Source: Procambarus clarkii (Eukaryota; Arthropoda; Malacostraca; Decapoda; Cambaridae). Taken from it: a DNA stretch of 64,000 nucleotides. The notes under the pieces were generated by a model. It did not search any database, had not been told where the DNA came from, and saw nothing but the letters and a program-made list of their open reading frames with translations. Position numbers and translations under genes: made by a program. Below are positions 47,801 to 58,842 of the stretch, in pieces (within the stretch, counting starts at the first letter, position 1; every line of letters starts with the position of its first letter). Where the stretch lies: the NCBI RefSeq assembly GCF_040958095.1, contig NC_091158.1:40533002-40597001 (forward strand). The letters are read 5' to 3'.

Positions 47801-50800
47801 CGTGTCTGCTAGCGAGTGTAGCATGTCTCCTCGCGGGTGTAACCTCTATGCTGGTTGGTGTGGTTGGTGTAGCGTGTCTGCTGGCGGGTGTATCAAGTCT
47901 GCTGGCGGGTATAGCGTGTCTTCTGGCGGGTGTAACGTGTCTGCTTGCGGGTGTCGCGTGTCTGCTGGCGGGTGTAGCCTGTCTGCTCGCAGGTGTAGCT
48001 TGTCTGCTGGCGGGTGTAGCCTGTCTGCTGGCGGGTGTAGCCTCTCTGCTGGCAGGTGTAGCGTGTCTGCTGGCTGGTGTAGCGTTTTGTTTTGCGGGTG
48101 TAGCGTGTCTGCTGGCGGGTGTAGGGTGTTTGCTGGCGGGTGTTGCGTGTCTGTAGGTAGGTGTAGCGTGTCTGCTGGCGGGTGTAGCGTGTCTGCTGGC
48201 GTGTGTTGCTTGTCTGATAGCGAGTGTAGCGTGTGTGCTGGCGGGTGTAGCGTGTCTGCTGGCGTTTGTAGTGTGTCTGCTGGCGGGTGTAACGTGTCTT
48301 CTGGTGGGTGTAGCGTGTCTAATTGCGGGTGTAGCGTGTCTGCTGGCGGGTGTAGCGTGTCGGGTGGCGAGTGTAGCGTATCTGCTGCAGGTGCAGCGTG
48401 TCTGCTGGAGAGTGTAGATTTTCTGCTTGCGGGTGTAACCTGTATGCTGGTTGGTGTAGCGTGTCTGCAGGCGGGTGTGGCTAGTTTGCTGGCGGGTATA
48501 GCGTGTCTGCTGGCGGGTGTCTCCTGTTTGCTGGAGGGTGTAGGCTGTCTGCTGGCAGGTGTAGCGCGTGTCTGCTAGCAGGTGTAGCGCGTGTCTGCTT
48601 GCAGGTGTAGGGTGCCTGCTGGCGGGTGTAGCGTGTCTACTGGCGAATGTAGCATTTCTGCTGGCAGGTGTAGCGTGTCTGCTGGCGGGTGTAGCGTGTC
48701 TGCTGGCGGGTGTAGCGTGTCTGCCGGCGTGTACAGTCTGCTGGCGGGTGTTGCGTGTCTGCTGGCGGGTGTTGCGTGTCTGCTGGCAGGTGTAGTGTGT
48801 CTGCTGGAAAGGTGTAGCGTGTCTGCTTACGGGTGTAGCGTGTCTGCTGGCGTGTATAGCGTGTCTGCTGGCGGGTGTTGCGTGTCTGCTGGCTGGTGAA
48901 CGAGTCTGCTAGCAGGTGTAGCGAGTCTGCTGGCGGGTGTAGCATGTCTCCTATCGGGTGTAGCGTGTCGGCTAGCGGGTATAACGTGTCTGCTAGCGAG
49001 TGTAGCGTGTCTGCTCGCGGGTGTAACCTCTATGCTGGTTGGTGTAGCGTGTCTGCTGGCGGGTGTATCAAGTCTGCTGGCAGGTATAGCGTGTCTGCTG
49101 GCGGGTGTAACGTGTCTGCTTGCGGGTGTCGCGTGTCTGCTGGCTGGTGTAGCCTGCCTACTGGCAGGTGTAGCTTGTCTGCTGGCGGGTGTAGCCTGTC
49201 TGCTGGCGGGTGTCCACTCTCTGCTGGCAGGTGTAGCGTGTCTGCTGGCGGGTGTAGCGTGTCTGTTGGCAAGTGTAGCGTGTCTGCTGGCGGGTGTAGC
49301 CAGTCTGCTTATGGGGGGTAGCGTGTCTGCAGGCGGGTTTAGGGTGTCTGCTGGCGGGTGTCGCGTGTTTGCTGGCAGGTGTAGCCTGTCTGCTAGCAGG
49401 GTTAGCGTGTCTGCTGGCGGGTGTAGCCTGTCTGCTGGCATGTGTAGTTTGTCTGCTGGCGGGTGTAGCGTGTATTCTGGCGGGTGTAGCGTGTCTGCTG
49501 GCGAGTGTTGCATAACTGTTGGCGGGTGTAGCCTGTCTACTGGCAGGTGTAGCGTGTCTGCTGTTTGGTGTAGCCTGTCTGCTGGTGGGTGTAGCGTGTC
49601 TGCTGGCGGTTGTAGCGTGTCTGCTGGCGGGTGTAGCGTATTTGCTAGCGGGTGTAGCGTGTCTGCTGGCGGGTGTAGCGAGTCTGCTGGCGGGTATAGC
49701 CTGTCACTTGTCAGGTTTAGCGTGTTTGCTGGCAGGTGTAGCTTGTCTGCTGGTAGGTGTAGCGTGATTGCTGGCGGGTGTAGCGTGTCTGCGGGCGAGT
49801 GTAGTGTGTAGCGTGTCTGCTGGCGAGTGTAGCGTGTCTGCTGGCAGGTGTAGCTTTTCTGCTGGCAGGTGTAGCGTGTCTGCTGGCAGGTGTAGCTTGT
49901 CTGCTGGCAGGTGTAGAGTGTCTGCTAGCAGGTGTAGCGTGCCTGATGGAAGGTGTTGCGTGTCTGAAGACCGGTGTAGCTTCTGTTGGCGGGTGTAGCG
50001 TGTCTGCTGGCGGGTGTAGCGTTTCTGCTGGGGTGTGAAGCTTGTCTGATAGCGGGTGTAGCGTGTGTGCTGGCGGGTGTAGCATGTCTGCTGGCGGGTG
50101 TACCGTGTCTTCTGGCGGGTGTAGCGTGTCTGATAGCGGGTGTAGCGTGTCTGCTGGCCAGTGTAGCGTGTCTGCTGGTGGGTGTAACCTGTATGCTGGC
50201 TGGTGCAGCGTGTCTGCTGGCTAGTGTAACCAGTCTGCTGTCAGGTGTAGCGTGTCTAGCTGGCGAGTGTAGCGTGTCTGTTGGAGGATGTAGCGTGTCT
50301 GCTGGCGGATGTAGCATTTCTGCTGGCAGGTGTAGTGTGTCTGCTGGCGGGTGTAGTGTGTCTGCTGGCGTATATAGCGTGTCTGCTGGCGGGTGTTGCG
50401 TGTCTGCTGGCAGGTGTAGCGTGTCTGCTGGCGGGTGTAGCGAGTCTGCTAGCGGGTGTAGCGTGTCTGCTGGCGGGTGTAGCGTGTCTCCTATCGGGTG
50501 TAGCGTGGCTGCTAGCGGGTATAACGTGTCTGCTTGCGAGTGTAGTGTGTTGGCTCGCGGGTGTAACCTCTATGCTGGCTGGTGTAGCGTGTCTGCGGGC
50601 GGGTGTAGCAAGTCTGCTGGGGGGTGTAGCGTGTCTGCTGGCAGGTGTAACGTGTCTGCTGGCAGGTGTAGCGTGTCTGCTGGCAGGTGTAGCGTGTCTG
50701 CTGGCAGGTGTAGGGTGCTTGCTGGCGTGTGCAGCGTGTCTGCTGGTGGGTGTAGCAAATCTGCTGGCGAGTATAGCGTTTCTTCTGGCGCGTGTAGCGA

Positions 50801-53800
50801 GTCGTTTGGAGGGTGTAGCATGCCTGCTGACGGGTCTAGCGTGTCCTCTGGCAGGTGTAGCGTGTCTGCTGGCTGGTGTAGCGTGTCTGCTGGAGCGTGT
50901 AGCGTGTCTGCTGGCGGGGGTAGCGTTTTGTTTGGCGGGTGAAGCGTGTCTGCTGGCGGATGTAGCCAGTCTGCTTTTGGGGGGTAGCGTGTCTGCAGGC
51001 GGGTTTAGGGTGTCTGCTGGCGGGTGTCGCGTGTTTCCTGGCGGGTGTAGCCTGTCTCCTGGAAGGGGTAGCGTGTCTGCTACCGGGTGTAGCGTGTCTC
51101 CTATCGGGTGTAGCGTGTCTGCTAGCAGGTGTAGCGTGTCTGCTGGCGGGTTTAGCGTGTCTTCTGGCGAGTGTAGCGTGTCTGCTGCAGGTGCAGCGTG
51201 TCTGCTGGAGAGTGTAGATTTTCTGCTTGCAGGTGTAACCTGTATGCATGCTGGTTGGTGTAGCGTGTCTGCTGGCGGGTGTAGCTAGTTTGCTGGCGGG
51301 TATAGCGTGTCTGCTGGCGGGTGTCTCCTGTCCGCTGGAGGGTGTAGCCTGTCTGCTGGCAGGTGTAGCGCGTGGCTGCTAGCAGGTGTAGCGCGTGTCT
51401 GCTTGCAGGTGTAGGGTGCCTGCTGGCGGGTGTAGCGTGTCTGCTGGCAGATGTAGCGAGTCTGCTGGCGAGTGTAGCGTGTCTTCTGGCGAATGTAGCA
51501 TTTCTGCTGGCAGGTGTTGCGTGTCTGCTGGCGGGTGTAACGTGTCTGCTGGCGGGTGTAGCGTGTCTGCCGGCGTGTACAGCGTGTCTGCTGGCGGGTT
51601 TTGCGTGTGTTCTGGCAGGTGTAGCGTGTCTGCTGGCGGGTGTAGCGTGTCTGCTGGCGGGTGTAGCGTGTCTGCTGGCGTGTATAGCGTGTCTGCTGGC
51701 GGGTATTGCTTGTCTGCTAGCAGGTGTAGCGAGTCTACTGGCGGGTGTAGCGTGTCTCCTATCGGATGTAGCATGTCGGCTAGCGGGTGTAGATTGTCTG
51801 CTGGCGTGTGTAGCGTGTCTAATTACGGGTGTAGCGTGTCTGCTGGATTGTATAACGTGTCTGCTAGCGAGTGTAGCATGTCTGCTCGCGGGTGTAACCT
51901 CTATGCTGGTTGATGTAGCGTGTCTGCTGGGGGTGTATCAAGTCTGCTGGCAGGTATAGCGTTTCTGGTGGCGGGTGTAACGTGTCTGCTTGCGGGTGTC
52001 GCGTGTCTGCTGGCGGGTGTAGCCTGTCTGCTGGCAGGTGTAGCTTGTCTGCTGGCGGGTGTAGCCTCTCTGCTGGCGGGTGTAGCCTCTCTGCTGGCAG
52101 GTGTAGCGTGTCTGCTGGCTGGTGTAGCGTTTTGTTTTGCGGGTGTAGCGTGTCTGCTGGCGGGTGTAGGGTGTTTGCTGGCGGGTGTTGCATGTCTGTA
52201 GGTGGGTGTAGCGTGTCTGCTGGCGGGTGTAGCGTGTCTGCTGGCGTGTATTGCTTGTCTGATAGCGGGTGTAGCATGTGTGCTGGCGGGTGTAGCGTGT
52301 CTGCTGGCGTTTGTAGCGTGTCTGCTGGCGGGTGTAACGAGTCTTCTGGCGGGTGTAGCGTGTCTGATTGCGGGTGTAGCGTGTCTGCTGGCGGGTGTAG
52401 CGTGTCTGCTGGCGAGTGTAGCGTGTCTGCTGCAGGTGCAGCGTGTCTGCTGGAGAGTGTAGATTTTCTGTTTGCGGGTGTAACCTGTATGCTGGTTGGT
52501 GTAGCGTGTCTGCTGGCGGGTGTAGCTAGTTTGCTGGCGGGTATAGCGTGTCTGCTGGCGGGTGTCTCCTGTCCGCTGGAGGGTGTAGCCTGTCTGCTGG
52601 CAGGTGTAGCGCGTGTCTGCTAGCAGGTGTAGCGCGTGTCTGCTTGCAGGTGTAGGGTGCCTGCTGGCGGGTGTAGCGAGTCTGCTGGCGAGTGTAGCGT
52701 GTCTACTGGCGAATGTAGCATTTCTGCTGGCAGGTGTAGCGTGTCTGCTGGCGGGTGTAGCGTGTCTGCTGGCGTGTATAGCGTGTCTGCTGGCGGGTGT
52801 TGCGTGTCTGCTGGCTGGTGTAGCGAGTCTGCTAGCAGGTGTAGCGAGTCTGCTGGCGGGTGTAGCGTGTCTCCTATCGGGTGTAGCGTGTCGGCTAGCG
52901 GGTGTAGAGTGTCTGCTGGCGTGTGTAGCGTGTCTAATAACGGGTGTAGCGTGTCTGCTGGCGGGTATAACGTGTCTGCTAGCGAGTGTAGCGTGTCTGC
53001 TCGCGGGTGTAACCTCTATGCTGGTTGGTGTAGCGTGTCTGCTGGCGGGTGTATCAAGTCTGCTGGCAAGTATAGCGTGTCTGCTGGCGGGTGTAACGTG
53101 TCTGCTTGCGGGTGTCGCGTGTCTGCTGGCGGGTGTAGCCTGTCTGCTGGCAGGTGTAGCTTGTCTGCTGGCGGGTGTAGCCTGTCTGCTGGCGGGTATA
53201 GCCTCTCTGCTGGCAGGTGTAGCGTGTCTGCTGGCTGGTGTAGCGTTTTGTTTTGCGGGTGTAGCGTGTCTGCTGGCTGGTGTAGCGTGTCTGTTGGCAG
53301 GTGTAGCGTGTCTGCTGGCGGGTCTAGCCAGTCTGCGTTTGGGGGGAAGCGTGTCTGCAGGCGGGTTTAGGGTGTCTGCTGGCGGGTGTCGCGTGTTTGC
53401 TGGTGGTGTAGCCTGTCTGCTAGCAGGGGTAGAGTGTCTGCTGGCGGGTGTAGCCTGTCTGCTGGCATGTGTAGTTTGTCTGCTGGCGGGTGTAGCGTGT
53501 ATGCTGGCGGGTGTAGCGTTTCTGCTAGCGAGTGTTGCATAACTGTTGGCGGGTGTAGCCTGTCTGCTGGCGGGTGTAGCGTGTCTGCTGGCGGTTGTAG
53601 CGTGTCTGCTGGCATGTGTAGCGAGTATGCTGGCGGGTATAGCCTGTCACTTGTCAGGTTTAGCGTGTTTGCTGGCAGGTGTAGCTTGTCTGCTTGGAGG
53701 TGTAGCGTGCCTGCTGGCGGGTGTAGCGTGTCTGCGGGCGAGTATAGCGTGTAGCGTGTCTGCTGGCGAATGTAGAGTGTCTGCTGGCAGGTGAAGCTTG

Positions 53801-55230
53801 TCTGATAGCGGGTGTAGCGTGTCTGCTGGCGGGTGTAGCGTGTCTGCTGGCGAGTGTAGCGTGTCTGCTGGCGGGTGTAACCTGTATGCTGGCTGGTGCA
53901 GCGTGTCTGCTGGCTGATGTAGCCAGTCTGTTGTCAGGTGTAGCGTGTCTAGCTGGCGAGTGTAGCGTGTCTGTTGGAGGATGTAGCGTGTCTGCTGGCG
54001 GGTGTAGCGTGTCTGCTGGCGGATGTAGCATTTCTGCTGGCAGGTGTAGTGTGTCTGCTGGCGGGTGTAGTGTGTCTGCTGGTGTATATAGCGTGTCTGC
54101 TGGCGGGTGTTGGGTGTCTGCTGGCAGGTGTAGCGTGTCTGCTGGCGGGTGTAGTGAGTCTGCTAGCGGGTGTAGCGTGTCTGCTGGCGGGTGTAGCGTG
54201 GCTGCTAGCGGGTATAACGTGTCTGCTTGCGAGTGTAGTGTGTTGGCTCGCGGGTGTAACCTCTATGCTGGCTGGTGTAGCGTGTCTGAGGGCAGGTGTA
54301 GCAAGTCTGCTGGGGGTGTAACGTGTCTGCTGGCGGGTGTAACGTGTCTGCTGGCAGGTGTAGCGTGTCTGCTGGCTGGTGTAGCGTGTCTGCTGGCAGG
54401 TGTAGGGTGCTTGCTGGCGTGTGCAGCGTTGTCTGCTGGTGGGTCTAGCAAATCTGCTAGCGAGTGTAGCGTTTCTTCTGGCGCGTGTAGCGTGTCGTTT
54501 AGAGGGTGTAGCATGCCTGCTGACGGGTCTAGCGTGTCCTCTGGCAGGTGTAGCGTGTCTGCTGGCTGGTGTAGCGTGTCTGCTGGCGCGTTTAGCGTGT
54601 CTGCTGGCGGGTGTAGCGTGTCTGCTGGCGGATGTAGCGTGTCTGCTGGCGGGAGTAGCCAGTCTGCTTTTGGGGGGTAGCGTGTCTGCAGGCGGGTTTA
54701 GGGTGTCTGCTGGCGGGTGTCGCGTATTTGCTGGCGGGTGTAGCCTGTCTGCTGGCAGGGGTAGCGTGTCTGCTGGCGGGTGTAGCGTGTCTGCTAGCGG
54801 GTGTAGCGTGTCTGCTGGCGGGTGTAGCGTGTCTCCTATCGGGTGTAGCGTGTCTGCTAGCAGGTGTAGCGTGTATGCTGGCGGGTTTAGCATGTTTTCT
54901 GACAGCTGTAGCGTGTCTGCTAGCGGGTGTAACGTATCTGCTGGCGGGTGTAGAGTGTCTGCTGGCAGGTGTAGTGTGTCTGCTAGCGAGTGTAGCGTGT
55001 CTGTTGGCGGGTGTAACGTTTCTGCTGGCGAGTGTAGCGTGTCTGCTGACGGGTGTAACGTGTCTACGGGCGGGTGTTCTGTGTCTTCTGGCGGGTGTAG
55101 CGTGTCTGCTGGCAGGTACTTTTATGTCTGCGGGCGGGTGTTCGGTGTCTGCTGTTGAATGTAGAGTGTCTGCTGATGGGTGTAGCGTGTCTGTTGGCGG
55201 ATGTCCCGTGTCTCCTGGCGGGTGTTCGGT
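35860..55230. repeat. 21-bp minisatellite, about 19 kb (type I)
   Basis: The unit core is GTGTCTGCTGGCG followed by GGTGTAGC, 21 bases in all, in nearly unbroken register for some 920 copies. Point variants (GCA for GCG, CTAGC, TTGGTGG, AATAACGG) mark sub-blocks that recur at kilobase distances. The array begins directly at the exon 2 donor, GTGGGTGTCTGCTGGCGG. Two + strand frames (LLAGVAC, VSAGGCS) and all three minus frames (ATPASRH, HPPADTL, YTRQQTR) are open for hundreds of residues; the third + frame has a stop in every unit. This reflects the period, not coding. Confidence 0.95.
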
Positions 55231-56140
55231 ATCTTCTGGCGGGTGCTCTGTGTCTGCTGGCGGGTGTAGCGTGTCTGCTGGCGGGTGTTCGGTGTCTGCT
55301 GGCGGGGGTTCGGTGTCTGCTGGCGGTTGTTCGGTGTCTGCTGGCGGGGGTTCGGTGTCTGCTGGGGGGGGGGGTTCGGGGTTCGGTGTATGCTGGCGGG
55401 GGTTTGGTGTCTGCTGGCGGGGGTTCGGTGTCTACTGGCGGGGGTTCGGTGTCTGCTGGCGGGGGTTCGGTGTCTGCTGGCGGGGGTTCTGTGTCTGCTG
55501 TCGGAGGTTCGGTGTCTGCTGGCGGGGGGTTCGGTGTCTGCTGGCGGGGGTTCGGTGTTTGCTGGCGGGGATTCGGGGTCTGCTGGCGGGGGTTCGGTGT
55601 CTGCTGGCGGGGGTTCGGTGTCTGCTGGCGGGGGTTCGGTGTCTGCTGGCGGGGGTTCGGTGTCTGCTGGCGAGGGTTCGGTGTCTGCTTGCGGGGGTTC
55701 TGTGTCTGCTGGCGGGTGTTCAATGTCTGCTGGCGGGGGTTCGGTGTCTGCTGGCGGGGGTTCGGTGTCTGCTGGCGGGGGTTCGGTGTCTGCTGGCGGG
55801 TGTTTAGTGTCTGCTGGCGGGGGTTCGGTGTCTGCTGGCGGGGGTTCTGTGTCTGCTGGCGGGTGTTCAATGTCTGCTGGCGGGGGTTCGGTGTCTGCTG
55901 GCGGGGGTTCTGTGTCTGCTGGCGGGTGTTCAATGTCTGCTGGCGGGGGTTCGGTGTCTGCTGGCGGGTGTTCAATGTCTGCTGGCGGGGGTTCGGTGTC
56001 TGCTGGCGGGGGTTCGGTGTCTGCTGGCGGGGGTTCGGTGTCTGCTGGCGGGGGTTCGGTGTCTGCTGGCGGGGGTTCGGTGTCTGCTGGCGGGTGTTCA
56101 GTGTCTGCTGGCGGGGGTTCGGTGTCTACTGACGGGTGTA
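55231..56140. repeat. 21-bp minisatellite, G-rich type II
   Basis: The same 21-bp period continues, but the unit changes to GGTGTCTGCTGGCG followed by GGGGTTC; some units have GGTGTTC. There are about 43 copies. The switch from GGTGTAGC to GGGGTTC is gradual between about 55070 and 55300. A G10 run occurs near 55364. Runs of four to five G recur every 21 bases on the + strand. Confidence 0.93.
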
Positions 56141-56191
56141 TAGTGTTCGCTTTCCTGCAGAATGGGAGGTTTATATGTCTGTGGTGGGTCC

Positions 56192-56211
56192 TTGTTGTTT
56201 GTGTTGTTGTT

Positions 56212-56271
<60 letters not shown>

Positions 56272-56290
56272 GGTGGTGGTGATGGTGGTG
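56192..56290. repeat. (GTT)n microsatellite
   Basis: GTT triplets run to about 56271, followed by GGT triplets. Poly-Leu or poly-Val frames here are artefacts. Confidence 0.95.
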
Positions 56291-56299
56291 GTATTTGTG

Positions 56300-57678
56300 G
56301 AAAAATTACCGGAATTAATATATGAGGAGAACTACTTAAAACTTGCTCTGTACTAAATTAAAAATTACTGTATGCCAAATTAACACAACTAAAGCCCCTC
56401 GCTAGGATTATAAATCCTTGCTCCTCTAGTCCTAATGACACACTGTGGGCTGTAAATGGCATGTGGGGCCTTAAGTGTGAACGAAGAAGTTGATTGATGA
56501 TCTATAATCCTCCTCCAGACAATTCAACACATCAGCTGTTATGAGCCACTCTCTTCACTCTTATTTAGATAAAGTACTAGAAATTTTCCTTATATATATA
56601 GTCCTGGTACTCCCCAGTTTCTAGAGATTAATCACTGGTGATAATGATAAGTTAGTGTGGTGTCCTTTACTGAAAATGTTCGCAAGGCACCATCATGTGT
56701 TTGCATTGTTTATGTAAAAAATTGTTCTGGCCTCGGGTGGTGGTGGGTGCATCTCTCCCAGCCATCGTCCCCCATCCTCCCAGAGCAAAGTAGCCTTCAA
56801 TGAATATTTATTGATTATTTTTACTGTCTAGACATATGATTATGATAAAATGTGATTACAATATAATTAGATATAGGATTTAAACATTATGGGTAGTAGT
56901 TGTTAGTATCATTGATTCTTATTAAGGATTTGAATTAATCCTCACCGGAAATTGATTGATGTTCCAATAGTTTTTTTAATTAAGATATTTGTCTTGAATC
57001 ATCTAGTTGCTTGAGAAATATTGCATAACGTCATGTAGACCCATTTGGGCCCAAAAGTCAAACGGGATCACGGTAGCATTGTCATGTAGGATTCAGTGAT
57101 GTAGGATATTTTAAATCTGAAGTGATTCTAATATGATTTTGATATGATTTTAATATGATACAAAAATAATAAATTTCTTAGATAATAATGTTGATACAGT
57201 GGATAAAAATTTCCCACAGTGGTGGTGGTGGGTGTAGTTGTTTTGATGGTGAATGGTTGTTTTATATTAGTGGATAATTGGTTATTAATGCTGGGGTTAA
57301 TAACTTTTACTAGTTGAAACCAGGATATTGATGATGGGCTTTTAACTTTTACTAGTGGGTACATATTGATACCGGTTTTATAACCTTTACTACTAGGTAG
57401 TGGGATTTTGATGCATGGTTAATAACTATTACTAGCCGGATATTGCGATATTGAGGCTAAATTCCTTATCTTTATTAGTGGCAATAATATTGTTGAGGTT
57501 TGTGTCTTGTTTCTAATAATTGAGTTGATAGGACAGATAATACTTCTTTGTTTTAGCAACTGTTACTATTTAAGGTTAGATCTTAGGTTCTGTCAAAGGG
57601 AAATGTGTGCTCAACAAAGGGGCTGGGTGAATATAGACTGTTTGCCGACGATGAGTCACAATAACGAGGCTGAAATAT
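56300..57678. other. Intronic stretch, no gene seen
   Basis: This is AT-rich unique sequence. Phrases like GTTAATAACTTTTACTAG with TTGATG recur loosely between about 57280 and 57440 (four diverged copies of roughly 50 bases). No fibronectin-like exon was found. Confidence 0.55.
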
Positions 57679-57900
57679 GTTGACCAAACCACACACTAGA
57701 AAGTGAAGGGACGACGACGTTTCGGTCCGTCCTGGACCATTCTCAAGTCCGTCCTGGACCATTCTCAAGTCCGTCCTGGACCATTCTCAAGTCCGTCCTG
57801 GACCATTCTCAAGTCGACCATTCACAAATGACTTGGGAATGGTGCAGGACGGACTGAAACGTCGTCGTCCCTTCACTGTCTAGTGTGTGGTTTGGTCAAC
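57679..57900. mobile_element. Foldback element with ~65-bp arms and 22-bp core repeats
   Basis: GTTGACCAAACCACACACTA at 57679 and its complement TAGTGTGTGGTTTGGTCAAC ending at 57900 bound two inverted arms. The arms also share AGTGAAGGGACGACGACGTT and GTCCGTCCTG. Between them, four tandem 22-bp units with core CGTCCTGGACCATTCTCAA lie at about 57726-57813. I recognise this sequence type as common in decapod DNA. There is no protein. Confidence 0.8.
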
Positions 57901-57989
57901 AAAGACTATTTGGTCATAACTAGGGAGGTCATCTATGTAAAGGTCGTTCTGGTTTTCCAATATCTAGCATTTATTTCTATAATACTGAT

Positions 57990-58172
57990 CCAACCACTTG
58001 GGCTGGACGGTAGAGCGACGGTCTGGCTTCATGCAGGTCGGCGTTCAATCCCCGACCATCCAATTGGTTAGGCACCATTCCTTTCCCCCCGTCCCATCCC
58101 AAATCCTTATACTGATCCCTTCCATGGGCTATATAGTCGTAATTGCTTGGCTCTTTTCCCCCTTGATAATTC
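57990..58172 (+). mobile_element. tRNA-derived SINE (family 2), copy 2
   Basis: The head CAACCACTTGGGCTGGACGG with TAGAGCGACGG (box A-like) and GGCGTTCAATCCCCGACC (box B-like, one mismatch) is followed by TTAGGCACCATTCC, GTCCCATCCCAAATCC and GGCTCTTTTCCCCC. It is colinear with 34429-34672 and lacks the duplication seen there, so it is probably closer to the family consensus. Confidence 0.8.
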
Positions 58173-58246
58173 GCAATTAACAGTTTTCTTGTTTGAGCGG
58201 CGGCTTCTTAAATTGTGCTAATTGGTGAACCATTTCTAACATTAGA

Positions 58247-58760
58247 TGTGTTACCTTAGATATTGTTACGTAATATATTAATACACTTGATAGTGTTACG
58301 TAGCATATTGTTATTTTGGATAGTGTTACGTAGGATAATGTTGCATTGATGTTACGTAAGGTGTTGTTACGTTAAATAGTGTTACGTAGCATATTGTTAC
58401 ATAAGATATTGTTACTTAAGATATTGTTACATTAGATAGTGTTACATAAGATAGTTTTACGTTTGATAGTGTAACTTAATATATTGGTATGTTAGGTGAT
58501 GTTATGCCTGATATTGTTAAGTTAGGTAGTGTTGCATAAGATAGTGTTAAGTTAGGTAGTGTTGCATAAGATAGTGTTACGTTACATAGCGTTACCTAAG
58601 ATGGTGCTACGTTAGAGTTACGTTTGATAGAGAAACGCAAAATAATGTTATAGTAGATGGCAATACGTCAATCGGTGTAACGCTAGTTAATGTTATGTTA
58701 GTGTTATGCATGAGAGTGTTATGTTACATTGTGTTATGCATGACAGTGTTCTGTTAGCGT
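58247..58760. repeat. Degenerate GTTACGT-rich tandem array
   Basis: Phrases such as GATAGTGTTACGTAAGATA and ATTGTTACATTAGATAG recur about every 17-20 bases with much variation. The array is AT-rich, old and non-coding. Confidence 0.75.
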
Positions 58761-58842
58761 TCTATCAAGAAAAATATCTTCCAGATAATTTGACAGTCTC
58801 CTAGAAAGATCTTCAAAATGTGAGGTAGCTGATCTTTTTATT

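Noticed and set aside
35860-55230. CRISPR-like array
   Set aside because: Units are directly adjacent 21-mers without spacers, in a eukaryotic intron.
35892-56325. Very long open frames (up to about 500 codons) on both strands across the 21-bp array, encoding LLAGVAC- or SRHATPA-type repeats
   Set aside because: Five of the six frames are open at once because the period is a multiple of three and the unit lacks stops in those frames. The array starts inside an intron, directly at a splice donor. No domain, signal or codon preference points to a real protein.
56140-56330. Possible exon after the acceptor-like CTTTCCTGCAG at 56150-56160
   Set aside because: The downstream peptide does not resemble the second half of a Sidestep FnIII domain and runs into GTT repeats without a convincing donor.
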